64,000 bases of DNA from Datnioides undecimradiatus (taxonomy: Eukaryota > Chordata > Actinopteri > Lobotiformes > Datnioididae). How positions within the stretch are numbered: the first letter of the stretch is position 1; each line of letters starts with the position of its first letter. Both the position numbers and the translations under genes were made by a program. The notes beneath the pieces were generated by a model. The model did not search any database, was not told where the DNA came from, and saw only the letters and a program-made list of their open reading frames with translations. The stretch covers positions 10,622,023-10,686,022 of the forward strand of contig WARS01000013.1 of assembly GCA_008933995.1 (NCBI GenBank), written 5' to 3'. Below are positions 25,501 to 37,551 of this stretch, piece after piece.

Positions 25501-28500
25501 TCTGACCGTATCTGACAAAAAACACGAGAGAAACTGCTGATTGTGCTGTGAGAAAAGCCAGTCAGGGTACAAAGTGTTCTTTAAAATGAGAGCATGGTTA
25601 TAAGTCTTACATAACTGTTTCTGAATTTGGGAGAGTTATATTTCTGCCATCTTGGCTCTGGCTGTGGCAAAAGTTCAGCAAATGTCATGAAACGCTCCTA
25701 CACATAACACACTTGTACAAATTTTGACCAAAACAAACAAATGAACAAAAATCAATCCAATACGAAACCCAGAAACACAAAATACCAAATGAAATCAGCT
25801 GACAAACAGTATAAAACACAAACAAGTGTGAAAATTACAACATAACACTAGAAAAAGGCACTAGAAGTAAGAAGGATTTATTCACTCCCATAAGCCATTA
25901 GAAAGCAAAGAGTGCTGAGAACCTTGGCGTACTTTAACACATGCATCCATCACTCCCCTTCCCATTTTCACAGCCTGTGTAATTTACTATTCACACTAAT
26001 ATTTAAAGCAGCTTTATTTTGCACTGTTTGTATTCCCATAGCAGTCCCCAAAATACTGTCCAATCAGATAAGAATTACAGCCAATGGTAGATCCTGACAG
26101 CTTTTAAGGTCTATTTGGGTAAAATCTAACCTGTGAGGGTGTTTTACAATTGCTGAAAGCCTTATTTTTCTCCTACTCATCTCTCCCTCTCACACTTGTT
26201 TTCTTGTAGTCGGTGTAGGTCCTGCCTCTGTGATGGTGGGCAATCTGGTGGCGGGGAAGAGGATTGCCCAGGCTTCAGGCAGGGACCTCGGCATGATTGA
26301 AGACCAGGATCTTGTCCGGAAGGTATGATCACGAACCCTGAGACTCACTCACTTTTAGCCAGTCGCTAACTAACCAGTGACTCTGTATGACTGCATTCTT
26401 GTTTTTGAAAAAGTGCCCCAGCAGGAGACCAATGCCCAGAGTGTGTTATGATGTCAGTTAAGTTTCCACTGCCACTGTAACAATGGCCCAGACTCAGCCA
26501 CAGAACAGTTTTATAGAAAACCTTCTCTCTTTCTGCTCTCGTCTCTCTGTGGATGTAGCTCTGTATGTGGCCCACTGTGATGGTAAGAATTATGGTCCCT
26601 TTTCCCCCGCACCACCTTTATTATTGACATGTTCAGATTAATATTGTATAGTTGTTTAGTTTTGTGTGCTTGTGTTCAAATGTGACACAGGCAAAATGTG
26701 CATGTTTTTTATTTTTTATCTGTGTTGCAAGATGCGCCCCCTCTGTAGCTGCACCTTGTTTTACTGCAGACGTACCTCTCGCATCTTAAGTTATTGTTCA
26801 TTATTTTAAGAGCTGGATTGGCTCAAGAGTATGTGGTATAAATTGTTTGCACATTGGCAAGAGATAATTTATGCCAGAAAGCTTTCGTAATGAGGTATGC
26901 ACTCTCTGAGCACCACTTTATTTTGTTTTATTTCAGTGTACCAAATTAAGTTTTTTCATCGATACTCCTCCCTGCATTCACCCTCCATCGTTGTGATTGT
27001 AATAATGTGTAGCTGTTATTGAAGTACACCCACAGATTTACATTACACATCTAATGTGTTTTTATTTCAGCATCAGTATTTGACAGAGGCTCTACACTGG
27101 AGGGCACAGACAGACCCAGACCACGTCCTCTTTGTTCTTCTAAATGCCAAGGTATCTGTATATGCTGAGAAATACCGTACGTAACCTTTTTACCGTGATG
27201 TATGCAATGAGTATTATATGTGTATTCCTGTCATGCAGGGTGTAGCGGTGAGCACAGCGACGTGCGTGCAGCTTCACAAGCGGGCAGAGAAGATAGCTGC
27301 AGCGCTCACAGAGAAAGGCAGCATCAACACTGGAGAGAACGTAGTGCTGCTCTATCCTCCCGGTGGGTTCTGCCTCTGGCTTCCTGTCTGTGTCTAATAC
27401 TCCCCTTGAGATCAATTATTGTGAGGTGTGGATAGTATTTTCCTTTTTTAATTAACCCTACCTTTGTCCTGTCAGGCATTGATTTGATAGCTGCCTTCTA
27501 CGGCTGCCTCTACGCCGGATGTGTCCCTGTAAATGTCAGACCTCCACACCCTCAGAACCTGGCAGCCACGCTACCGACTGTCCGCATGATTATTGATGTA
27601 AGTGTGTGTGTGTATGATCTTTTTAAACATGCGAGTGAGTTATTGTGTGCTGATGGGTTTTGATGCACACATGTGCGTCTTCATGTAATCTTAATATTGG
27701 AGTTGTATCATATAGGTGTGGCCTATATTTAGATTTTCTCATTAATAACCTGTAGACATGGGGCATTGGCCCACATGTGATCACAATTTGTGAATTAGGA
27801 TTTTTCAGTGCATGACTTTCCTTGCTTGATTGTTTTCTGACTATTGCTCCTCTTATTCCTATTTGGTTGTGTTCTATTACCAGGTCAGTAAAGCTGCATG
27901 CATCTTAACCACTCAACATCTCATGAGGACTCTGCGCTCCAAAGAGGCTGCTGCCTCTGTAAACATTAAAACGTGGCCAACAATCATTGACACAGGTAAG
28001 ATGACAAAAGATAAGCCTTTTTCCAGCAGTCATTTTGACTTGTCTCTGTATTATTAAGGTCACAGCCGTGTGACAGTCAGCAAGCACAGATAATACCAGG
28101 ACCCTGACAACTGAAATCACTGATTGGAATTTAGCCATCATAGATTAATTATTTACACCTGTGCTGCTTTTCTCACTGTGACATGGCAAAATGCCTTCTG
28201 TGGGAAAGCCCCATGCTTATACATAGGCAGGACTTTCCCTGCATCAAGATATTGTATGCTTCTTATCACAGTTTATCAGCAGGACTTTTTATACTACAAA
28301 GTCTTGCAAAAGAATATGAAAAAACTCCATCAATCCAACGTTCAGCTTTAACATGAATTTTTATCTTAAACCCATATTTGTTGTGCAAACCTTAATGACA
28401 AAAAAAAATAATAATTGTACATGTGCGTCACTCTAATCTATTTTTGCTAAGCATTTGTAATAAGAAATGATTGTCAAATAAGCTTATCAGTTGTGGGGAG

Positions 28501-31500
28501 TTGTCATGATGGTGAGTGTAAAGTTAATCGTGTATAAAGGGCACAGTTCTGTCATCCGTTATTGTGGACCGTTTGCTGTGACAGAGTTTGCAGCGTTAAG
28601 ACAAACAGGAAGTTAGACATTTCTCTGCAATGCTACAGTTATTACCAAAATTGCTCAGTGGGTGGACAAACTTCTAGATGAGTGCCTGCTCAGTGTGGTC
28701 GGTTCGTGCTTGCAGCGATTCTGCATGTCTAAATTGCTTTCCCTTTTACTATGTTATTGTATATCTCTGTGACCATTATGGCGTGTAAAACTTTTCATAA
28801 CAACTTGACCAATGCATTTGTACCAGTATCTAGGAGCAGTAGTTGACCATATAAGGTTCATCTTTTAATAATTCAATTTTGTTGTGTCATCGTTGCTTAG
28901 TGTAACTTATTGTTTACTTTGTTCTCTGTAAAATATGCACTGCTTTTGCTTGCAGATGACCTTCCCCGCCGCCGGCCTCCACAGATCTATAAACCACCCA
29001 CGGCAGAGATGATTGCTTATCTGGATTTCAGTGTGTCCACTACAGGCATGCTCACTGGGGTAAAGGTGAGATAGATGAGCTGTACTTTCAAATATTGCAA
29101 TCTTTGCTCTTTGATCTCAATCCAATATCGACAAGCTATTACATATTCTGTACAGGTGCTAAACTCTTGCATGACGTTGTCCCTCATTAACTGGGTTTCT
29201 GCATTTTGAAGCAGTTATAATCAAGACTTTTTATGCATAACAAAGTATCAAATGACAATCTGTAAACAATGTGACTGTCACTCACCACATACCCAGATCT
29301 GCAGTGCACATTGATTTTACAGACCTTTACAGTTCTGCTTTATTCTCATTCTCATAGCTTCATAGCGGGAACATAGTGGAGCATTTAACAGCTGTATTCC
29401 CCTCAAAAGTTGGCAGAGACAGAGAACAGACCTAAAGAGAGTAAACATTGGATTGAACATTTATCCCAGGCTGGAGGCCAGAAACACTGTGAAAAAATAA
29501 ATGAAAATGTTGTTCTGTAAATAGCGGATGTTGAAGTGGTCAAATCAGTCATTGCAGGCTAAAAGGCAGCTGGCCACAGGTCACTGAGAAAACTTTATCA
29601 CAAAGCATCGAAGTTCACAGTTTCATGATCTAAACTGTGTTTGTGTCACATCCTCCTTTCATTATTGTCTTGTTTGCTGCAGATCTCTCATGCAGCAGTC
29701 AGTGCACTGTGTCGGTCTATAAAGCTGCAGTGTGAGCTGTACTCCTCTCGCCAAATAGCCATCTGCCTGGATCCTTACTGTGGTCTGGGCTTTGTCTTGT
29801 GGTGCCTCGCAAGGTACAGTAAACTGTCTCCTATAGTTCATACATGCTTGTCCTTGTTGTGTTGTTTCTCCTCCATTCATCCAATTTTCCTCCTTCGTGT
29901 CTTGTCTCTCAGTGTTTACTCAGGTCACCAGTCCATCCTGATTCCTCCGTTCGAGTTGGAGAGCTGCCTGTCTCTGTGGCTGAGCACGCTCAGTCAGTAC
30001 CGCATCAGAGACACCTTCTGCTCCTATTCTGTCATGGAGCTCTGCACTAAAGGACTGGGTACTCAGACTGAGTTACTCAAGGTGAGGACTTCACAGATGC
30101 GTAGGGAGAGAGAATCATGAGAGAAAAGACATATTTTGGATTTGTCTTTCATTTTGTGTGATTGTGTTTTAGGCCCGTGGGGTGAACCTGTCGTGTGTAC
30201 GGAGCTGCGTGGTGATAGCGGAGGAACGTCCTCGCCTTGCCCTCACACACTCCTTCTCCAAACTATTTAAGGACGTGGGGTTGTCATCCAGAGCTGTCAG
30301 CACTGCTTTTGGTTCCAGGGTTAACCTGGCCATCTGCCTGCAGGTACACCAACCAACCTCACAGGGCCCCAGGTATATGTACACTTTGCATTACATGAGA
30401 GCCAGCTGAGCCTGTATGTACCTATTCTTTGTGTGTCACAGGGCACCACTGGTCCTGATCCCTGTACGGTTTACGTTGACATGAAGTCCCTCCGCCATGA
30501 CAGGTGAGAACACACGGCTCAGTCGAACCAGGGGGACTGTAGATTGTTGGCTATATATAATTAAGCCTATACCAGTCTCATCTTTAACAAAAGCTGTAGT
30601 TAACCCATAGCTAACCTGAATCATAGTATGGTCAAACATGCAGTCAGTTGAATGTGTCAGATCATAGATCCTCAGTGAAAACAAGTAAAAAATGCCACAT
30701 AAAACTCATAAACCCAGCAAGCCTGAACAGATTACATAGACATGTGCTGTTCAGCATATTAATCCATTCAGACAGAGCTTTCTCATTTGGAAAATTTTAA
30801 TTAAATTAATGATTGTGTATGTCTGCTTATCTATGTGATGTTTGCAGAGTGAGACTGGTGGAGAGAGGAGCACCTCAGAGTCTTCCTCTAATGGAGTCTG
30901 GCAAGGTGAGATGCTACATCTGCACATCCATTCGGTTAATGAATTAAGAAGTTATAGTGGTGCATTTTGACAGTGCATGACTGTTTTTTTTAAATCTACA
31001 GATACTTCCAGGTGTCCGGGTGATAATTGTAAATCCAGAGACCAGAGGTCCGCTGGGTGATTCTCATCTTGGAGAGGTCTGAGGAGGCCGTAAATAGATG
31101 ACAACATGATGGTATCACAACAAACTAAAGCCTTCTCTCTTCTGAAACCAGCTGTGAGCTGTTTGTGCGTCTCTCTCTCTCTCATAGATCTGGGTGAACA
31201 GCCCTCACAGTGCCAGTGGCTACTACACCATCTATGGAGAGGAGAGTCTTCAGGCTAACCACTTTAACACCAAGCTCAGCTTTGGGGACCCACAGACCTT
31301 ATGGGCCAGGACGGGATACTTGGGCTTTGTGAAGAGAACTGAGATGGTGGATGCCAGTGGAGGTAAACAAAATCTTGATGAATTTTATGAGATTGATGGG
31401 AGATTATAAACAGTTAAAAACAGGAACATCAAATAAACAATGAAACCTTCAAACTTTACAAGCTGAAGTAGGCACCCTCATAGTTACTTCAACTTTCTTT

Positions 31501-32608
31501 TTCTTTGTCTGCATCCCTTTTTTGGTGGCTTATGTGGCCCATGTTTCTGTGCTCAGATCGGCATGATGCTCTCTTTGTGGTGGGCTCACTGGATGAGACC
31601 TTGGAGCTCAGAGGGCTGCGTTATCACCCAATAGACATTGAAACCTCAGTGTCCCGAGCTCATCGCAGTATTGCTGAGAGGTGAGAATGATCTTAAATAT
31701 ATCTACATATAGTAGTTAGACTTTTTAGAGTTTTGTGTATATGGCTAGATATGATACAAACACAGTGGCTGGTTTTAAAACCTGGTGCTAAAATGTATTT
31801 TGTAGTTTCCTTGTTGGCTGTTATTCAGCATTTTTCTGCCTCATTTGACCATGACCATGAACCAGGGCCCTTTTATTTGACTCCGTAGTTAACTGGAAAC
31901 AAAAACATATGTCAATGACAAAACCTGTGTGATGCAACTACACAAGGTGTAATGTATTCCATTTAAACTCAAAATGGTAACCAGATACTGAATGAAGCAA
32001 TGAAAGTCAGCAAAAATGCTCTCCAGGCGAGAGTTATATGAGAAGATCAATACCACTCTCATGTCTGTATGTTGATATGGTGAAATGGAGAAACACATAG
32101 TATAGCTCTATGCGCAGCTAACCTCTTATATCTTTTTTTTTTTTGTTTAACCACAATTTGACATTTTAACACCTTGAACAGATCAAAGTGAGCTAAGCTA
32201 ACTGCTGGACGTAGCTTCATATTTAGCATACAACAAATGTACATGCATTACATGGCCATACATCTCTCAGCAGGAAAGTGGCTAAGAGTATTTTCCAAAA
32301 TGCCAAACTATTCCTATGGTTAGAAAATTGTTCACTTCTTTCTCATCCTGCACAGTGCTGTGTTTACATGGACCAACCTGCTGGTGGTGGTGGCGGAGCT
32401 TTGCGGTTCAGAGCAGGATGCACTGGACCTTGTGCCTCTGATAACCAATGTGGTGCTGGAGGAACATCACCTCATTGTGGGTGTGGTAGTAATCGTTGAC
32501 CCAGGGGTGATACCCATCAACTCGAGGGGAGAGAAGCAGCGCATGCACCTTCGTGACTCGTTCCTAGCCGACCAGCTGGATCCCATCTACGTTGCTTACA
32601 ACATGTGA
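12184..32608 (+). CDS. dip2b: dip2b, disco-interacting protein 2 homolog B (5'-partial, 37 coding exons)
   Basis: DIP2 proteins are large (about 1570 aa) cytoplasmic proteins with an N-terminal DMAP1-binding region and two tandem adenylate-forming (FAAL/acyl-CoA-synthetase-like) domains. The family is linked to diacylglycerol/lipid homeostasis and neuronal development. The 37 exons join in one unbroken frame totalling 4775 nt (about 1590 codons with stop), and only the first exon is missing, upstream of the window. Exon count and length match vertebrate DIP2B. The first visible exon carries GDITQKGYEKKR, a DIP2 N-terminal signature, and the last ends DQLDPIYVAYNM, the DIP2 C-terminus. I prefer DIP2B over DIP2A or DIP2C because of the PKRPPLSEFFTDDSEEIVE segment and the atf1/scn8a neighbourhood. 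All introns read as GT-AG. Longer introns (for example 13206-16930, 25428-26209, 27996-28955, 31681-32355) hold no gene I can recognise. Confidence 0.95.
13460..13546. repeat. two (TG)n tracts split by a short spacer
   Basis: TG tracts at 13460-13502 and 13521-13546 are separated by a CGCATGCGTGTGTATC-like spacer, in the dip2b intron between exons 3 and 4. Confidence 0.95.
14846..15170 (+). repeat. second probable copy of the same interspersed repeat
   Basis: Within the dip2b intron between exons 3 and 4. It has AAGCATGCTAACGTTTCCCC, GGACCTGATAGTTGTAG, AAATGTTTCATG and GAGATATTTCAGTGGGGAC followed by GACTGACTGATGG. This is the order and wording of the 3' half of the 2776-3175 family, including its usual GAC-rich tail. 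Confidence 0.45.
16931..19018 (+). CDS. dip2b: dip2b exons 4-7: conserved linker and disordered region with Q/P repeat
   Basis: Exons are 16931-17056, 17141-17485, 18128-18274 and 18899-19018. They encode HTEAVQAALAKHKEEKMALP, the family-conserved KRRSTYVQSP motif, an acidic Ser-rich patch, SWINRTVQGSSTSSSASSTL, then a Gln/Pro/Tyr-rich tract absent from human DIP2B, and finally the conserved STKIQQLLNTLKRPKRPPL helix. The intron 17057-17140 is only 84 nt, is a multiple of three and has no in-frame stop. The exon 7 donor is GTTCGC, weak after the GT but forced by the frame into exon 8. Confidence 0.88.
17317..17436 (+). repeat. coding Q/P/Y minisatellite in dip2b exon 5
   Basis: Forty in-frame codons built first from CAGCCT-type hexamers (QP repeats) and then from a CAGTACCAGCCT-type 12-mer (QYQP repeats), ending in a CAG run. 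Frame and phase into exon 6 are preserved. Human DIP2B has no such tract at this place, so it is an expansion within the disordered linker. Confidence 0.85.
19611..25427 (+). CDS. dip2b: dip2b exons 8-23: first adenylate-forming (FAAL-like) domain
   Basis: Exons: 19611-19808, 20050-20141, 20671-20781, 20874-20997, 21272-21381, 21563-21665, 21753-21817, 22413-22506, 22596-22715, 22806-22920, 23286-23425, 24033-24169, 24277-24357, 24469-24596, 24856-24970, 25226-25427. They encode the first AMP-binding-fold domain, beginning at NWPPALQAALARWG and running through LTYGKLWSRS, VAFYGCLLAEVIPVPIEVPL, ALVKCRDLHWAMMAHRDQRD, RSGLLGFVGPGSL and DSIHQVGLYCLALVPANTLP. Every junction keeps phase (for example CCA|GGC at 24357/24469), which is strong evidence for the borders. 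In this family these domains resemble fatty-acyl-AMP ligases; catalytic activity cannot be judged from the window. Confidence 0.92.
20290..20560 (-). repeat. third probable copy of the interspersed repeat, reversed
   Basis: Inside the dip2b intron 20142-20670. GTGCTAATTAGCAAATGATAG, TTAACATGTTGATTTACC and AGCATGTTAGGATGCTAATG are the reverse complement of the TTAGCATG-rich core of the same family. No coding potential is seen. Confidence 0.45.
26210..32608 (+). CDS. dip2b: dip2b exons 24-38: second adenylate-forming domain and C-terminus
   Basis: Exons: 26210-26322, 27071-27151, 27239-27362, 27476-27597, 27884-27995, 28956-29065, 29683-29813, 29913-30081, 30173-30343, 30442-30503, 30848-30905, 31002-31076, 31188-31362, 31557-31680, 32356-32608. 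They encode the second FAAL-like domain: VMVGNLVAGKRIAQ, LIAAFYGCLYAGCVPVNVRP, YLDFSVSTTGMLTGVK, IAICLDPYCGLGF, WARTGYLGFVKRTE, LRGLRYHPIDIETSVSRAHR and the C-terminal RMHLRDSFLADQLDPIYVAY. The stop codon is TGA at 32606-32608. Compared with DIP2A and DIP2B, the exon 23/24 junction appears to add one residue (QP-VGVGPASV). Confidence 0.93.
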
Positions 32609-35550
32609 AGTGTCATGGTGGTCTGAGCTTCTTCAGCCATCATTCAGTCTGGATGCTCCTGCACCATCATCCCAGTGTTTGACTGGCACATGGTGAAATG
32701 GAAAAGCATGAACCACATGTACGCCCACCCAGCCCTGTGTGACACCAGCATATCTTGGCCACTGCATGTCTGTGATTGGACCCGCCATGTCTGGAGTTGT
32801 TCACTGTGTTTTATAGATAGAATATTGCAAATGAGACAGAATCAACATTTACCACATACAGCAAAGACCGGGGAAAAAAGCCCCTGTTGCACTTTTTGCA
32901 GAAAAAGGTTGAAATGACACATACAACAGGTCCATGATTAAATTTAATTCTATATTAATGTCTTTGTGAAAGTCCACCTTCGTATTCTGTACCTACCTAC
33001 CACAACCCTCATAAAACACTTTCCCGTGTGTGTCTACACAGATTCCAAGAGCTAAACTTAGAGCAACTTGAATTTTTTTTACTTGCAGCTTTCAAACTAT
33101 TACACAAAAAAGCATGTGCTGAGTCATTCCTCACTAACATGGAGGAGTAAAAGAGGGTAGAGGAAAGCAAAACATTAGACAAGTAGTCAGTCTCGCTCTG
33201 TGTGCATTATTTAAAAAGGTAAATTTTTCCAATTATAATGAAGCCAAATAGATTTTCGCAACTTTCCTACCCTGATATATTTCCTGCCTTATAAAACTTC
33301 AGCCATACATTCCTACCTTGATTTGTAATTAATCTGTTATTAATGGCTGTTTATTCTCCTTTGGTTTTGACTGGTTGTGGAAATCCTGACAAATATCCAA
33401 AGGGGGCAAAATAAAAGAGGAAAGAGGCCATATTCTGTACTGTACCTAAAGGCCTGTTGTATTTTACATACTGTATGTTACTGTATAGATATTTTTAATT
33501 GTATAAATGTATAAATGCTTGGCTTGTCTCTCCCAGCAGATGGTTTCTGGATAGTTAACCCAGCTGGGAGATGATAACAGTAGCAGAAAGAGGATTGTAA
33601 ATAAGATTTAACAGTTTTGACAGTACTTTTGAAGTGGATTATTAGCTGTTTAATGGAGGTTAATGATAAATTTAACTTTAAAGCATTGTTAGTCAGGATA
33701 GATTTAACACTGCACTTTCTCAAATATTGTCTATTTTATATAACAATGAGGCATTATAACTAATGGTTCAGGAGCATATATTATTCTGAGGATTCTTGTT
33801 CGCAGAACTTTGAGAGTTTACTGGGAGGGCTATCACTGTTAATGCCAGGTACTTTATCTGTCAATCCAATGAAAAAAAAAAAGACTGGTGTAAGGAGATG
33901 GCTAAAACCAATATCGTGACAGGCTACCAGGTTATTTTGTAAAAACGTAAAAAGATAGGTCCACAACTGTTTATCTAATAACCATTACCATTGTACTTTG
34001 TATTGCTAAACAGTCATATTCCCTCTCAGTTTTGTACTGCATAATAGAGCAAGTGTATCATTTCCTTTTCCCCTCCACACACACAAGGTTTATTCAAGCT
34101 GTGTTTTGTCTTTGTGCAACATTGTGAAAAGTTACTTTGAATTCCAACAGGATTGTTGTTGGTACTGTAAGTCTGTAGTCAATAGAGGCGAGTCATCATG
34201 TATCTGAATTATTTTTTGTGTTCAGTCACTGGATTTTTTAAGCACTTGTGAATGCAGTTGCAAAGCTGAGCCACATTTGAAACATCCTTGATTGGCAAGT
34301 AAAGTAATTGTATGAAAGGAAAAAAGAGTAAAAAAAAAAAAGCAAACATTTGCAAAATATATCTGGTTTGTGTGGTCTTGTGCGTTCCTTGTGCTCCTTG
34401 CCACAATTTAAAGGTTCATTGTACTGATTATACTATATTTCAGTGATGAACCCTTAATTTTAACATGTAAATAATTGTTTTTTTGTTGTTTTTTTTTTTT
34501 TTACTTTGACTTTTGCAGTTGTCCCATCATAACACTCGGTCATGTCAAACACACAAAAATAGAACAATGTTTCATCATTTCAAGGTAAACAGGAATATGT
34601 TCCATTGAAATACTGCACTTTGCACTGGTGGTACTTATAGTAGGTTCCTGTTTTGTGGACTTATTGATTTAACTATCCCCACTTCATGTTACATTTAATA
34701 AGTTAATAATTGTAAATGAAAAGCTTGACATCAGGTTTTGTCAAGTTTGAAAAAGAAAGAAAGAAAAACTAACAGCACTTCATCTTAGCTTTAACATTGC
34801 ATCCTACATTTGCAGCAGAATGTTTGCATGACTCAGCCAAGCACAAGAAGAAATCAGCTTGAGGCACATCTCATCTCCAGGCACAAGTGGGGGAGATATA
34901 AATATATATGTAAGGAATTGTGTATTCAGGGAACAAATCTCATAACACAGGGATGGACCAGGTGGTCCCTTGGTGCAATCTGTGAATAATACCCATAAAA
35001 TGGAGACGTTTGTCAAAACAATTCTTGTAATTAAGGCAGACTTGCAAACCTAATCAGCAAAAAGAGGGGTTACTGAAGACCAGTGTCCATCTACCATCTA
35101 CCTGCTTTGCTGGGAAGTTTATGAGGGCTTCCTTTGGTTTCCACTCTTACACACTATGCAATCCCAATGACAGTGCAGTTTAATTTCAAAGCTTGCACAG
35201 TCTGGTGAAATATACATGATGCTTATACATCTTTTTGTAAAAAATTAAGAACAGAGGACTGATGGAAATTAAGTAGTGTACTGAAGACTGTATTAATCTC
35301 TCTTAAGTTCTATCAATATTTTGTGTATGCACTCTTGGTATGTTGTATATTAATTATTTTGTGAATTCTAAACTACTCCATGAGGGTGTGATCCACTGAT
35401 GAATCTTTAATGTTTTAACTAATATAGTGAAGAAATCAAGGTGGTACACTCCTTCCCATTTTCTCATTTATTTTCTATTTTTGTTTGTTGTACTTTGTTT
35501 TATACTTTATGTAAAAGTAATACAGAATAAACATAAAGCATTTAATCATT
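32609..35550 (+). other. dip2b: dip2b 3' UTR (extent inferred)
   Basis: About 2.9 kb of AT-rich, stop-dense sequence follows the dip2b stop with no coding potential that I recognise. An AATAAA lies in the run gcaaaataaaagagg near 33408, and a better-placed candidate is at 35526-35531. Mammalian DIP2B also has a multi-kilobase 3' UTR, so the distal signal is plausible; the true end needs transcript data. Confidence 0.55.
35526..35531 (+). other. candidate distal dip2b polyadenylation signal
   Basis: Canonical AATAAA followed within 30 nt by a T/GT-rich stretch (tttctggtttcatgg). It is the last canonical signal before the atf1 promoter region about 1 kb downstream. Confidence 0.5.
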
Positions 35551-36499
35551 TCTGGTTTCATGGTATTCATTTGTACTGATGTATAAGTGATTGAAATTGA
35601 CCTTAAAGCATGAAGAGGTGCCATAAAGACCAGTAAATATTTGTCACAATATCATAATAATAAGAATAATAAGAATAAGAATAATAAGAATAATTTAAAC
35701 TATAAACCAACCTCAGCCAACATTATAGAGACAGAATATTGTACCAGGACTGAGGCTGCAGTACATGGCTGGCAAAAAAAGGGCCAACATTTTGAAAACA
35801 ATATAAAGTGAATTTCAGCATGTGGAGAAATTTGGAGACTTGCACGACTGATAACATTGCACCTACTGAGACAGTTGCAGGCATAGTGCACAGAAAATAT
35901 TTCTCCAAAAGATCAACCACACAGCACTGGATTTCTGTAATGTTCATTCCTTTCTGAAGTAAAGTGAGGATGCCATACTTCAGGGCAAATGTTTCAAATA
36001 TCTACAAATTATTTTTGGCAATGTACAAAAAATTAATTTAAACTGACAGCTCCCTGAAAGTGGGAAACATCACGTAAAATTTTAAGCACATACTTTGTTA
36101 AAAGATTTGCTGAACCTACACAGCAACCTTAGCAAGTGAGTAAAAACTCCTGAATGGTCCTAAAGTAGAGTACATTGTCCTGCCTCATCAAGAGATGACC
36201 AAGTGTTATCAGCAAAATCTAGTATTTATATTGCAGAATGTACCCTGCAAGTGTTACATTACAGTATTTGGATTACTGATGAATTTCTGTGTAAGCAGCA
36301 TTTTAATAATATAACCTGCCAATATTAAGCACTTTATGTAGTTTAATTCATAGCAGCCTCCTGTTTTGTGATTGTTTTGTTGAGTAAATGTTTCCAAACA
36401 ATGTATTAAAGTAAAATATAAACACTGGTTAATTCAATAGAGTTAACACCAGTTTATTAAATATAACACAAGTAGTATCTACTAGTTGATCCAACTCCT
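35551..36499. other. intergenic spacer dip2b - atf1
   Basis: About 0.95 kb, AT-rich, with a short imperfect (AATAAG)n tract near 35655-35695. No coding sequence was seen. Confidence 0.6.
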
Positions 36500-36736
36500 T
36501 TCACCAATCACGAAGCCAAAAGAAACTATTACGTAATGCGTCTTTGACAAACAGCACCGCCCATTTCCTTTGGGAAAAAAAAGTGGTCAGCTATTTTTTT
36601 AGCTGACATCTTTGTATTTTTAGCTGTTAGCCACCGTGCTAAGTCACTTTTCAGGGCATTCCCTGAGTCAAAGTGTATACACGAATTGCACGAAGTCCAC
36701 GCTGTGAACAAGAGCAGTTACGCGGTCTTTGAAAAG
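36500..36736 (+). promoter_or_regulatory. atf1: atf1 promoter and probable noncoding first exon
   Basis: CCAAT box at 36504-36508 and a palindromic TTACGTAA (CRE/C-EBP-ATF half-site type) at 36529-36536. A good splice donor, AAAAG|GTAATT, lies at 36736/36737. The next acceptor with the right context is at 37546, just before the atf1 start codon, so an untranslated exon ending at 36736 is the simplest model. The transcription start is unknown. A second ATG at 36781 with a GTGTAG donor near 36830 could be an alternative first exon, but it would not be in frame. Confidence 0.5.
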
Positions 36737-36860
36737 GTAATTTTTGTGCTGGTCTGGCTGTCTGCTCCGCTGTGGCGGTAATGGCGGCTGTTGCTTCGTC
36801 AACTCCTCGCCGCTTTACGAAAAGGGAAGGTGTAGTTAGCTTAATGGCTCCCCGTATCGC

Positions 36861-36868
36861 TGACGTCT
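36861..36868 (+). promoter_or_regulatory. CRE-like site
   Basis: TGACGTCT differs from the full CRE palindrome TGACGTCA at one base. It sits about 125 nt after the likely first exon of atf1, whose product binds CREs. Confidence 0.35.
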
Positions 36869-37551
36869 ATTGACGCGTTAACTTGCGTGCCAGTGACAGA
36901 GTTACACTTATTTGCTCATTGAGACAAAAGCTCATCCATCCTGTAAACCAGAGTAACGAAACTCGCCTCGCCCAGAGTTCTGAAACTGTCGATTTTGACG
37001 GTTTAAACTGGTTAACATCCGTTTAACGTAACGTTAGCTACCGTTAACCAACGTTAGCAGCGGTAACTAATGTTTGTGAGGTCGAACATTCGGGCAGCAA
37101 CGATTCAAAGGATAACTTTACATTTCCAGTGCTAACGTTTACCGTAACTTGGTATGAAGGCGTACACCTTGTAAAAATCGCATTTAGGTAAATATAGAGG
37201 AAAAAGTTAACAGTATTGACTGTTGGGCCTAGCAGTGTTCCCTAACTCCATGTTAACGTTAGTTGCAATGGCTAACACGATTGAACCAAAGAGGAAGTCG
37301 ATTTTAAGTTTGCTCAAACTCACATTTTCCTTGTAAAACAGATGGATAAAACGAGAGTCTGTGATTTTTATATCGCTGTAATCTGCTCTGCACTTTTCGG
37401 GGATTGTTATTTAAAACATACAACTTGGCGCACAGGCCACAGCGGAGTGTAGCACATTACAAGCAGACAACCCCACCACAGACAGATGTTGTATTGCGTT
37501 ACATTAGAGCCATTGTAAAATGGTAATTATATTTATTTGTTCCCAGTTACT

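Noticed and set aside
29641..30120. A 159-codon frame covering 29641-30120
   Set aside because: It is two dip2b exons (30 and 31) read through an intron that happens to stay open; phase and DIP2 homology require splicing at 29813/29913.
36781..36829. ATG-initiated segment (MAAVASSTPRR...) after the likely atf1 first exon as an alternative N-terminus
   Set aside because: Splicing its GTGTAG donor to the 37547 acceptor is out of frame with the ATF1 start, and the donor is weak; at most an upstream ORF.
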